Shown here: one piece after another, positions 8,700-16,660 of the stretch
Position numbering within the stretch: position 1 is the first letter of the stretch
Layout of the letters: each line of letters starts with the position of its first letter
Notes under the pieces: model-generated
The model's database searches: none
What the model was told of the DNA's origin: nothing
Seen by the model: only the letters and a program-made list of their open reading frames with translations
Program-made: the position numbers and the translations under genes
Assembly (NCBI GenBank): GCA_002339675.1
Contig: DDKB01000008.1
Span: 1 to 64,000, forward strand
Length of the DNA: 64,000 nt
Origin: Stutzerimonas stutzeri
Lineage (GTDB): Bacteria > Pseudomonadota > Gammaproteobacteria > Pseudomonadales > Pseudomonadaceae
Reading direction: 5' to 3'

Positions 8700-10226
8700 T
8701 CAATCCTTCAGAAAGGCTTTGAAACGGAACAGCTCGGTCAGGCGATAGCCGCGGTAGCGACCCATCGCCAGCATGAAGCCCACCATGATCAGCAGCACTG
8801 CCGGGAACGTGAAGATGAAGTAGGTCAGCTCCGGTATGTTCATCAGCAGGTACGCCAGCGCCGCCGCGATCAGCGTGCCGACTGCCACCTTGAAGGCATG
8901 GCCGCCGCCACGCTCCTCCCAGGTGATCGACAGCCGCTCGATGGTCATCGTCAGGATCACCATCGGGAACAGCGAAACCGACAGGCCCCGCTCCAGACCG
9001 AGTTTGTGGCTGAACAGGCTGATCACGGCGATGAGAATCACCACGAAGGTCAACACCACGGACAGCCGCGGCAGCATCTGCAACTTGAGGTGCTCGAGGT
9101 ACGAGCGCAGCGACAGGCCCAGCGCGGTGATCAAGGTAAACAGCACGATGCCGAAGCCGATCTGCGTTTCCCGAAAGGCGAGGGCAATCAGCACCGGGGT
9201 AAAGGTGCCAAGTGTCTGCAGGCCGCCCAGGTTGCGCAGAATGAGGATCACCAGCACGCCGATCGGGATCATGATCATGATCTGGTAGGTCTGCTGGGTC
9301 TGCAGTGGCAGCCCGTACAGCGAGTATTCGAGGAAGTCAGCGTCGGTGTTCTCGTCCGTTAGTTTCGCCAGACGTATGGCGTTCATCTCGCTGCTGTTGA
9401 GCGTGAAGGTCACCTGTGCGTTGCGCCCGCCCTCGAGGTTCAGCAGCGGTTCGTCGCCCGTCCACCACACCAGGCGATCCTTGGGCAGGCCCTGCTCACC
9501 GGTCTCCGGATTGAAGTACAGCCATTTGTCGCCGTTGAAGCTGCGTAACCACAGCTCCGGCGACTGCGCCATGTCCGACGCCAGGCGTACGGTGTGCACC
9601 CGTTCCATGGGAACGTGGGCAATGGACAGCAGCAGTTCGATGACACGTGCCTTGTTCGCCGTTCCCGCATCGCCGCCGAGCAGCAGCTTGACGTTGTCGT
9701 CGTTGGCGTTGTTGACGCGCTTGATCGCTTCGCTGATGAAGGTCTCGACGTCCGCCGAGTGCTGGCGGATGGGCGACAACAGCGCTTCGGCAGCAATTTT
9801 CTCGGCGCCCTCGACCGGAATGCTGTCACGGAAGATCGGGCCGTTGGCCTTGGTCTGCTCACCGCTGTAACGCCGCGTCAGCACCAGGCGGTAGTAAAGC
9901 GTCTGCTTGCCGTTGACCCGGCGAGCGGACCAGGTGACACGCCGATTACCCTCTGCTCGGTTGATGCTGACGCCGTAGTTGTTGGAAATAAAGCTCTCGT
10001 TGAGGCTGACGAACTCCTGAGTCAGCGGCGGTACGTACATCTGCAGCTTCACCGGTTCGCGCGGGTTGGCCTGGAATTCGACCTTGGCGTCGATGTTCCA
10101 CAGGTCATCGGTTTCATCCTCGGTGACAGGGATGCCGAGCACGAAGATCTGGTACGCCGTAATCGCGACGCCCAGTGTGACGAGCAGGAAGATCAGGACT
10201 TTGAGGTGCAGGGTCAGTGCGCGCAT
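8700..10226 (-). CDS. Inactive transglutaminase fused to seven transmembrane helices
   Basis: A 508-residue membrane protein. Residues about 5-30 form an N-terminal anchor; about 35-300 form a periplasmic domain of the inactive transglutaminase family (Transglut_i_TM); about 310-495 hold seven hydrophobic segments (MIMIPIGVLVILIL, VVLTFVVILIAVISL and others). I see no clear Cys-His-Asp catalytic triad; the domain has no cysteine at all, which agrees with the family name. It probably binds a peptide or scaffolds its partners. It sits between the protease gene (4-base gap) and the ATP-grasp gene (3-base gap), so the three are co-transcribed. Confidence 0.87.
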   Translation of the reverse strand: MRALTLHLKVLIFLLVTLGVAITAYQIFVLGIPVTEDETDDLWNIDAKVEFQANPREPVKLQMYVPPLTQEFVSLNESFISNNYGVSINRAEGNRRVTWSARRVNGKQTLYYRLVLTRRYSGEQTKANGPIFRDSIPVEGAEKIAAEALLSPIRQHSADVETFISEAIKRVNNANDDNVKLLLGGDAGTANKARVIELLLSIAHVPMERVHTVRLASDMAQSPELWLRSFNGDKWLYFNPETGEQGLPKDRLVWWTGDEPLLNLEGGRNAQVTFTLNSSEMNAIRLAKLTDENTDADFLEYSLYGLPLQTQQTYQIMIMIPIGVLVILILRNLGGLQTLGTFTPVLIALAFRETQIGFGIVLFTLITALGLSLRSYLEHLKLQMLPRLSVVLTFVVILIAVISLFSHKLGLERGLSVSLFPMVILTMTIERLSITWEERGGGHAFKVAVGTLIAAALAYLLMNIPELTYFIFTFPAVLLIMVGFMLAMGRYRGYRLTELFRFKAFLKD

Positions 10227-10230
10227 GGAG

Positions 10231-10770
10231 TTACTCGTCAGCGTCGGATTCGGTGATGCAGCCGGGTTTTCCAGCAGCGTACTTGAGACTAGGGTCTACC
10301 AGAGCGCCGAAGCGAGCAAGCGCCTCGGAGCCGATCAAAAGTGGATATTGGAATGCACTTCGGTCCGTGAGGTTCACTTCGATGCTGCGTTGGGCCTTGC
10401 CCATGCACAGCATCAGCGCTACGACCGGCCGCGGTGTGTAGGTCTTTTCTTCTTCCGGATCAAAGTCGCCGGCGCGTCGCTTGATCTTGCTGATGCGGCG
10501 CAGCGGCAGCTCGATCGGGCGATTGTGTGCTTCGTCGATCGCCAGGTAGAAGCGCACCCAGCTCTTGCCGTCGCGTTTGAACCGCTCGATGTCGCGTGCA
10601 CTGAGCGAGGCCGTTTGCGCGCCGGTGTCGAGTTTCGCCGGAACCTCGAGACCGAACTGCGGCAGGGCGACGTGCTCGTTCAGGCCATAGATGGCTTTTT
10701 CTTCGGCCTGAAGCAGCGCAGGGCAGGCCATGAGACACAACGACAGGAAAAGACGGGGTGAAACGATCAT
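10231..10770 (-). CDS. Periplasmic retropepsin-like aspartic protease (often named ATP-dependent zinc protease)
   Basis: A 179-residue protein with a signal peptide (MIVSPRLFLSLCLMACPALLQA) and the catalytic retropepsin motif LDTGAQTAS near residue 48, matched by the later LLIGSEAL element that closes the fold. The database name for this family (Zn_protease, RimK-associated) is misleading, because the sequence shows an aspartic protease motif and no HExxH. Retropepsins act as homodimers, one Asp per chain. It is the first gene of the operon, and its product would be exported, so it could process a peptide bound by the membrane pseudo-transglutaminase. Confidence 0.85.
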   Translation of the reverse strand: MIVSPRLFLSLCLMACPALLQAEEKAIYGLNEHVALPQFGLEVPAKLDTGAQTASLSARDIERFKRDGKSWVRFYLAIDEAHNRPIELPLRRISKIKRRAGDFDPEEEKTYTPRPVVALMLCMGKAQRSIEVNLTDRSAFQYPLLIGSEALARFGALVDPSLKYAAGKPGCITESDADE

Positions 10771-10955
10771 AGGGTCGGGATGGATTCGCGATGATGGGGG
10801 TCGAGGGCGGACCCGTGAATCGAGGCGCGGCTGGGTCTGGCCCGGCGCGATATATAGCGCGGCATTCTAGCATGCAGCCTGGATCGCGAGGCTAGGCTTA
10901 AGGGCAGGGCGGCAGAGGGCGCCCTGATCGTCAGCCAAGTGATCGACGAGCAACA

Positions 10956-10967
10956 ATTGTCGACAAT
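10956..10967. promoter_or_regulatory. Palindromic operator candidate for the prp GntR regulator
   Basis: ATTGTCGACAAT is a perfect 12-bp palindrome 15 bases before the -35 box of the likely prp promoter. It resembles VanR/FCD-type GntR operators of the form TTGTNNACAA. A degenerate copy is present at 11031-11041. Confidence 0.55.
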
Positions 10968-10981
10968 CCACCTTCGTATGA

Positions 10982-11009
10982 TTGACCAGGTGGCTCGTAC
11001 AGGCATAAC
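10982..11009 (+). promoter_or_regulatory. Candidate sigma-70 promoter of the prp operon
   Basis: TTGACC (10982-10987), a 16-base spacer, then CATAAC (11004-11009). A start near 11016 would leave a leader of about 26 nt before ATG 11042 and lies between the two operator-like sites. Confidence 0.45.
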
Positions 11010-11030
11010 GTGTGGGAAATATCTCGCACG

Positions 11031-11041
11031 GTGTCAACAAT
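11031..11041. promoter_or_regulatory. Second, imperfect operator-like site
   Basis: GTGTCAACAAT matches 9 of 11 bases of the palindrome at 10956-10967 and abuts the ATG at 11042, downstream of the inferred transcription start. This is the position expected for an autorepression site. Confidence 0.35.
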
Positions 11042-11764
11042 ATGCTCGATGCGCTGGACGCGCCCCGTCCTGACCAAGGCGACAGCGGAACCCTTTCCGA
11101 GCACGTTTTCCGGCTTATCCAGGCGGCGATCGTCAAAGGGGAGATCGCGCCTGGGAGCAAGATTTCCGAACCGGAACTCGCGCGCACTTACGGTATCAGC
11201 CGCGGCCCCTTGCGTGAGGCAATCCATCGCCTCGAGGGGCAGAAGCTGCTGGTGCGCGTGCCGCATGTTGGCGCACGGGTGGTGTCGCTCAGTCATGCCG
11301 AGCTGATCGAACTCTACGAGATTCGCGAGTCGCTCGAGGGCATGGCCTGCCGCCTTGCCGCCGAACGCATGAGCCGGGGAGAGATCGACGAGTTGCGCCG
11401 GGTGCTGGACATGCACGAGCGCGACGAAGCCTTTCAGGCGGGAGTCGGCTACTACCAGCAGGAAGGCGACTTCGACTTCCACTACCGGATCATCCAGGGC
11501 AGCGGAAACAGTACCTTGAGCCAGATGCTATGCGGCGAGCTGTACCAGCTCGTGCGCATGTACCGCATCCAGTTTTCCGCCACCCCCAATCGCCCGCGTC
11601 AGGCATTTGCCGAGCACCATCGGATACTCGACGCCATCGCCGACCGTGACGGCGAACTGGCCGAGCTCCTGATGCGGCGACATATCTGCGCCTCCAAGCG
11701 CAACATCGAGCGGCATTACCTGGCCGCCCGGCAACCGACACCACAACCAAGAGGTGAGGCATGA
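11042..11764 (+). CDS. GntR-family (FCD) regulator of the 2-methylcitrate operon
   Basis: A 240-residue repressor-type regulator: an N-terminal winged helix (about residues 18-80, with SEHVFRLIQAAIVKGEI and GISRGPLREAIHRLE) and a C-terminal FCD ligand domain (about 90-225, with EIRESLEGMACRLA and the metal-binding FHYRIIQGS). Family members at prp loci respond to 2-methylcitrate-cycle intermediates (family knowledge). It is first in the operon and its TGA overlaps the prpB ATG, so translation is coupled. The start is uncertain: GTG at 11012 is also in frame, but the promoter boxes at 10982-11009 would start transcription inside that extension, favouring 11042. Confidence 0.88.
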   Translation: MLDALDAPRPDQGDSGTLSEHVFRLIQAAIVKGEIAPGSKISEPELARTYGISRGPLREAIHRLEGQKLLVRVPHVGARVVSLSHAELIELYEIRESLEGMACRLAAERMSRGEIDELRRVLDMHERDEAFQAGVGYYQQEGDFDFHYRIIQGSGNSTLSQMLCGELYQLVRMYRIQFSATPNRPRQAFAEHHRILDAIADRDGELAELLMRRHICASKRNIERHYLAARQPTPQPRGEA

Positions 11765-12648
11765 CACTTCCTACCCCCGGTCAGCGATTCCGCGATGCGG
11801 TCGCCAGCGAGCATCCCCTGCAGGTGGTCGGCGCTATCAACGCCAACCATGCCTTGCTGGCCAAGCGCGCCGGATTCAAGGCGATTTACCTGTCCGGCGG
11901 CGGCGTTGCCGCGGGCTCGCTGGGGCTGCCGGACCTCGGTATCACCGGTCTCGACGATGTGCTGACCGATGTGCGTCGCATCACCGACGTCTGTGACCTG
12001 CCGCTACTGGTAGATGTCGACACCGGCTTCGGCTCCTCGGCGTTCAACGTGGCGCGTACCGTCAAGTCGATGATCAAGTTCGGCGCGGCGGCGATCCATA
12101 TCGAGGATCAGGTTGGGGCCAAGCGCTGCGGCCATCGCCCGAACAAGGAAATCGTCACCCAGCAGGAAATGGTCGACCGTATCAAGGCGGCTGTTGATGC
12201 ACGTACCGACGACAGTTTCGTGATCATGGCGCGTACCGATGCGCTGGCGGTGGAAGGGTTGAATGCCGCACTGGACCGCGCCGCCGCCTGCGTCGAAGCG
12301 GGTGCCGACATGATCTTCCCCGAGGCCATCACCGAGCTGGCGATGTACAAGACCTTCGCCGACCGCGTGAAGGCGCCAATTCTGGCCAACATCACCGAGT
12401 TCGGCGCAACGCCGCTGTACACCACCGAAGAGTTGGCCGGCGTCGATGTGTCTCTGGTGCTCTACCCATTGTCGGCGTTCCGCGCCATGAACAAGGCGGC
12501 CGAAAATGTCTACACCGCGCTGCGCCGTGACGGTACTCAGAAAAATGTGATCGACACCATGCAGACGCGCATGGAGCTCTACGATCGCATCAACTACCAC
12601 GCATTCGAGCAGCACCTCGACGCGCTGTTCGCTCAGAAAAAGAGCTGA
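11761..12648 (+). CDS. prpB: 2-methylisocitrate lyase
   Basis: A 295-residue enzyme of the isocitrate lyase/PEP mutase superfamily, splitting 2-methylisocitrate to pyruvate and succinate at the end of the 2-methylcitrate cycle. The catalytic loop is KRCGH at residues 121-125 (Cys123); DVDTGFG and the metal-binding HIEDQ are present. GAGGTGAGGC lies at the end of the regulator gene, and the ATGA overlap shows translational coupling. Confidence 0.97.
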   Translation: MTLPTPGQRFRDAVASEHPLQVVGAINANHALLAKRAGFKAIYLSGGGVAAGSLGLPDLGITGLDDVLTDVRRITDVCDLPLLVDVDTGFGSSAFNVARTVKSMIKFGAAAIHIEDQVGAKRCGHRPNKEIVTQQEMVDRIKAAVDARTDDSFVIMARTDALAVEGLNAALDRAAACVEAGADMIFPEAITELAMYKTFADRVKAPILANITEFGATPLYTTEELAGVDVSLVLYPLSAFRAMNKAAENVYTALRRDGTQKNVIDTMQTRMELYDRINYHAFEQHLDALFAQKKS

Positions 12649-12740
12649 CGAACGACCCCGCCGAGAGCCAGCGGGGGCTGTGCGGTTCATTGTTCAACGT
12701 GATTTGCAGTATCCAGAACAAATCCAAGAAGGAGATAGCA

Positions 12741-13868
12741 ATGGCTGAAGCAAAAGTTTTGAGTGGCGCAGGCCTGCGTGGCCAGATCGCCGGCCAGACT
12801 GCCCTGTGTACCGTGGGCAAGACCGGTGCCGGGTTGACCTACCGCGGTTACGACGTACGTGAGCTGGCGGCCGAGTGCGATTTCGAGGAGGTGGCTTACT
12901 TGCTGTTCTACGGCGAGTTGCCAAACACTCAGCAGCTGACCGATTACAAGAGCCGCCTGAAGACCATGCGGGACCTGCCGCAGGCGCTAAAGGAAGTGCT
13001 TGAGCGCATCCCTGCCAGTGCGCATCCGATGGACGTCATGCGTACCGGGTCGTCGGTGCTCGGCACGCTCGAGCCGGAGCTCAGCTTCGACCAGCAGCGC
13101 GATGTGGCCGAGCGCCTGATGGCGGCGTTCCCGGCGATCATGTGCTACTGGTACCGCTTCACCCATGATGGCGTGCGCATCAACTGCACCAGCGACGAAG
13201 AGACCCTGGGTGGTCATTTCCTCGCGCTGTTGCATGACAAGAAGCCGAGCGACTTGCACGTCAAGGTGATGAACGTCTCGCTGATTCTTTATGCCGAGCA
13301 CGAATTCAACGCCTCGACCTTCACCGCCCGCGTCTGCGCCTCAACGCTGTCCGATCTCTATTCCTGCGTGACCGGTGCCATCGGTTCGCTGCGCGGCCCG
13401 CTGCACGGCGGCGCCAACGAAGCGGCGATGGACATGATCGAGCAGTGGAAGAGCCCGGAACAAGCCCGCGAAGCCATCCTCGGCATGCTTGAGCGCAAGG
13501 ACAAGATCATGGGCTTCGGCCATGCGATCTACAGCGTTTCTGACCCGCGCAACGAGGTGATCAAGGTCTGGGCCAAGAAGCTCGCTGATGAAGTGGGCGA
13601 TACCGTGCTTTACCCGGTCTCGGTCGCCGTCGACGAAACCATGTGGGAGCAGAAGAAGCTCTTCCCGAACGCCGACTTCTACCATGCGTCCGCCTATCAC
13701 TTCATGGGCATCCCGACCAAGCTGTTCACGCCGATCTTCGTCTGCTCGCGCGTTACCGGCTGGGCATCCCATGTGATCGAACAACGCAGCAACAACCGGA
13801 TCATTCGGCCGAGCGCCGAGTACATCGGTCCGGAGCAGCGCAAGGTTGTCCCGATCGCCCAGCGTTGA
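12741..13868 (+). CDS. prpC: 2-methylcitrate synthase
   Basis: A 375-residue citrate-synthase-fold enzyme condensing propionyl-CoA with oxaloacetate. It contains LHGGANEAAMDM (catalytic His), GFGHAIYSVSDPR and the C-terminal ASHVIEQRSNNRIIRP segment; length fits PrpC rather than the roughly 430-residue GltA. The start at 12741 is set by AAGAAGGAGATAG; the frame extension to 12690 is not needed. It follows prpB by 92 bases. Confidence 0.96.
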   Translation: MAEAKVLSGAGLRGQIAGQTALCTVGKTGAGLTYRGYDVRELAAECDFEEVAYLLFYGELPNTQQLTDYKSRLKTMRDLPQALKEVLERIPASAHPMDVMRTGSSVLGTLEPELSFDQQRDVAERLMAAFPAIMCYWYRFTHDGVRINCTSDEETLGGHFLALLHDKKPSDLHVKVMNVSLILYAEHEFNASTFTARVCASTLSDLYSCVTGAIGSLRGPLHGGANEAAMDMIEQWKSPEQAREAILGMLERKDKIMGFGHAIYSVSDPRNEVIKVWAKKLADEVGDTVLYPVSVAVDETMWEQKKLFPNADFYHASAYHFMGIPTKLFTPIFVCSRVTGWASHVIEQRSNNRIIRPSAEYIGPEQRKVVPIAQR

Positions 13869-13943
13869 TCGGAGCGAGGGAGCTTGTCGCCGGGCTCCCC
13901 GCACCTTGCCCCACAGAACATTACTGAATTGAGTTCTTCCGGC

Positions 13944-16547
13944 ATGAATACAGAACACCGCAAACCTTTGCCAGGTACTGGGCTTGACTACTTCGACACC
14001 CGTGAGGCGATCGAAGCCATTCAACCGGGTGCCTACGACAAGCTGCCCTATACCTCCCGCGTCCTGGCCGAACAGCTGGTGCGTCGCTGTGAGCCCGAAG
14101 CGCTGACCGATTCGCTGAAGCAGATCATCGAGCGCAAGCGCGACCTCGACTTTCCCTGGTATCCGGCACGCGTCGTCTGCCACGACATTCTTGGTCAGAC
14201 CGCGCTGGTCGATCTTGCCGGTCTGCGCGATGCGATCGCGGAGCAGGGCGGCGACCCGGCGAAGGTCAACCCGGTGGTGCCGACTCAGTTGATCGTCGAC
14301 CACTCGCTGGCGGTGGAATTTGCCGGTTTCGATGCCGATGCGTTCGAAAAGAACCGAGCCGTCGAGGAGCGACGCAACGAGGACCGCTTCCACTTCATTG
14401 AGTGGACCAAGACCGCGTTCAAGAACGTCGACGTGATCCCGGCCGGTAACGGCATCATGCACCAGATCAACCTGGAGAAGATGTCGCCGGTAATTCAGGC
14501 GCGCGGTGGTGTGGCCTTTCCGGATACTTGCGTAGGTACCGACTCGCACACGCCGCATGTCGATGCGCTGGGTGTGATCGCCATCGGCGTTGGCGGCCTG
14601 GAAGCCGAAACCGTGATGCTCGGTCTGCCTTCAATGATGCGCCTGCCTGACATTGTCGGCGTACGTCTGACCGGCAAGCGTCAGCCTGGCATCACCGCCA
14701 CCGATATCGTCCTCGCGCTGACTGAGTTCCTGCGCAAGGAACGTGTGGTCGGGGCCTGGGTCGAGTTCTTCGGCCAAGGCGCCGACAGCCTGACCATCGG
14801 CGATCGCGCGACCATCTCCAACATGTGTCCGGAATACGGCGCCACCGCTTCGATGTTCTACATCGACCAGCAGACCATCGATTACCTCAAACTGACCGGT
14901 CGCGAGCCGGAGCAGGTTGCGCTCGTCGAGCAGTACGCCAAGGAAACGGGCCTGTGGGCGACGGCTCTGGAAGGCGCCGAATACGAGCGCGTGCTCGAAT
15001 TCGACCTGTCCAGCGTGGTGCGCAACATGGCGGGCCCGTCCAACCCGCACAAGCGTCTGCCGACCTCGGCGCTGCACGAGCGTGGCATCGCCGACGAAGA
15101 CATGCTGGCTGCGGCCAGGGCCGAGGAGGCCGAAGGCCTGTTGCCGGACGGTGCGGTGATCATTGCTGCCATCACCAGCTGCACCAACACCTCCAACCCG
15201 CGCAACGTGGTTGCGGCCGGCTTGCTGGCCAAGAAGGCCAACGAGCTGGGGCTGGTGCGCAAGCCTTGGGTGAAGACGTCCTTCGCGCCGGGTTCCAAGG
15301 TCGCCAGGCTGTACCTGGAAGAAGCTGGGCTGCTGAGCGAGCTGGAAAAACTCGGTTTCGGCATCGTCGCTTACGCCTGCACCACCTGTAACGGCATGTC
15401 CGGTGCGCTAGATCCGGTGATTCAGCAGGAAATCATCGAGCGCGACCTGTATGCCACCGCAGTCCTTTCGGGAAATCGCAACTTCGACGGCCGTATCCAT
15501 CCGTACGCCAAGCAGGCCTTCCTTGCCTCGCCGCCGCTGGTAGTCGCTTATGCCATCGCCGGTACCGTACGTTTCGATATCGAACAGGATGTGCTGGGTA
15601 CCGACAAGAACGGCAATCCGATCACCCTGAAGGATCTCTGGCCGTCCGACGAGGAGATCGACGCCATCGTCGCGTCCTCGGTCAAGCCGGAGCAGTTCAA
15701 GCAGATCTACATTCCGATGTTCGATCTGGGCACCATCGAGGAAGCCAAGAGCCCGCTCTATGACTGGCGTCCGATGTCCACTTACATCCGTCGTCCGCCG
15801 TACTGGGAAGGTGCGCTGGCCGGCGAGCGTACGCTCAAGGGTATGCGTCCGCTGGCGATCCTGCCGGACAACATCACCACCGATCACCTGTCGCCGTCCA
15901 ATGCCATTCTGCTGAACTCGGCCGCCGGCGAGTACCTGGCGAAAATGGGCCTGCCGGAGGAAGACTTCAATTCCTACGCGACCCATCGTGGCGACCACCT
16001 CACGGCGCAGCGGGCGACGTTCGCCAACCCGCAGCTGGTCAATGAGATGGCCGTGGTCGACGGTAAGGTGCAGAAGGGGTCGCTGGCGCGCGTCGAGCCG
16101 GAAGGCAAGGTGATGCGCATGTGGGAAGCCATCGAGAGCTACATGACTCGTAAGCAGAACCTCATCATTGTGGCCGGTGCCGACTACGGCCAGGGCAGTT
16201 CGCGTGACTGGGCGGCCAAGGGCGTGCGCCTGGCCGGCGTGGAAGTGATCGTCGCCGAAGGCTTCGAGCGCATCCACCGTACCAACCTGGTGGGCATGGG
16301 CGTGCTGCCCGTCGAGTTCAAGGCTGGCACCACACGTTTGACCCTTGGCCTCGATGGCACCGAAACCTTCGATATCGAAGGTGAGCTGTCGCCGCGCTGC
16401 GACCTGACGCTGGTCATTCACCACAAGAGCGGTGAAGAAACCCGCGTGCCGGTCACCTGCCGTCTCGACACCGCGGCCGAGGTCGGCGTGTATGAGGCTG
16501 GCGGCGTGCTGCAGCGTTTCGCCAAGGACTTCCTCAGTCAGGCGTGA
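13944..16547 (+). CDS. acnD: Fe/S-dependent 2-methylcitrate dehydratase AcnD
   Basis: An 868-residue aconitase-family protein that dehydrates 2-methylcitrate in place of PrpD. The product is a trans or cis isomer that needs PrpF before rehydration (family knowledge). The 4Fe-4S ligands are Cys413 (TSCTNTSNP) and Cys479/Cys482 (CTTCNGMSG). Start MNTEHRKPLP at 13944 was chosen because conserved similarity begins there; the ribosome-binding site is weak. It lies 75 bases after prpC, in the same operon. Confidence 0.95.
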   Translation: MNTEHRKPLPGTGLDYFDTREAIEAIQPGAYDKLPYTSRVLAEQLVRRCEPEALTDSLKQIIERKRDLDFPWYPARVVCHDILGQTALVDLAGLRDAIAEQGGDPAKVNPVVPTQLIVDHSLAVEFAGFDADAFEKNRAVEERRNEDRFHFIEWTKTAFKNVDVIPAGNGIMHQINLEKMSPVIQARGGVAFPDTCVGTDSHTPHVDALGVIAIGVGGLEAETVMLGLPSMMRLPDIVGVRLTGKRQPGITATDIVLALTEFLRKERVVGAWVEFFGQGADSLTIGDRATISNMCPEYGATASMFYIDQQTIDYLKLTGREPEQVALVEQYAKETGLWATALEGAEYERVLEFDLSSVVRNMAGPSNPHKRLPTSALHERGIADEDMLAAARAEEAEGLLPDGAVIIAAITSCTNTSNPRNVVAAGLLAKKANELGLVRKPWVKTSFAPGSKVARLYLEEAGLLSELEKLGFGIVAYACTTCNGMSGALDPVIQQEIIERDLYATAVLSGNRNFDGRIHPYAKQAFLASPPLVVAYAIAGTVRFDIEQDVLGTDKNGNPITLKDLWPSDEEIDAIVASSVKPEQFKQIYIPMFDLGTIEEAKSPLYDWRPMSTYIRRPPYWEGALAGERTLKGMRPLAILPDNITTDHLSPSNAILLNSAAGEYLAKMGLPEEDFNSYATHRGDHLTAQRATFANPQLVNEMAVVDGKVQKGSLARVEPEGKVMRMWEAIESYMTRKQNLIIVAGADYGQGSSRDWAAKGVRLAGVEVIVAEGFERIHRTNLVGMGVLPVEFKAGTTRLTLGLDGTETFDIEGELSPRCDLTLVIHHKSGEETRVPVTCRLDTAAEVGVYEAGGVLQRFAKDFLSQA

Positions 16548-16557
16548 CCGGCTGTCA

Positions 16558-16634
16558 TCGTAGGGTGGATGGCGCTTTTCCATCCGCAGCATCCCTCGCG
16601 GTGAATCGATGATGCGTGATCCGCCCTACGGCCC
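16558..16634. repeat. Interrupted inverted repeat between acnD and prpF
   Basis: CGTAGGGTGGATGG near the left end and GATCCGCCCTACGG near the right end are near-inverse copies, with a secondary ATGGCG/CCATCC pairing on the left arm. This looks like the dispersed GTAGGGTGGAT-type palindromic elements common in proteobacterial intergenic DNA. Only one copy is visible here. Confidence 0.55.
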
Positions 16635-16660
16635 ATTCATTTTTCAGCCAGGACTCATTC

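Noticed and set aside
8334..9362. 342-residue plus-strand frame rich in His and Gln over the 7TM gene
   Set aside because: It is the antisense reading of the membrane protein; the composition (HQHD repeats) is typical of reversed hydrophobic codons in GC-rich DNA.
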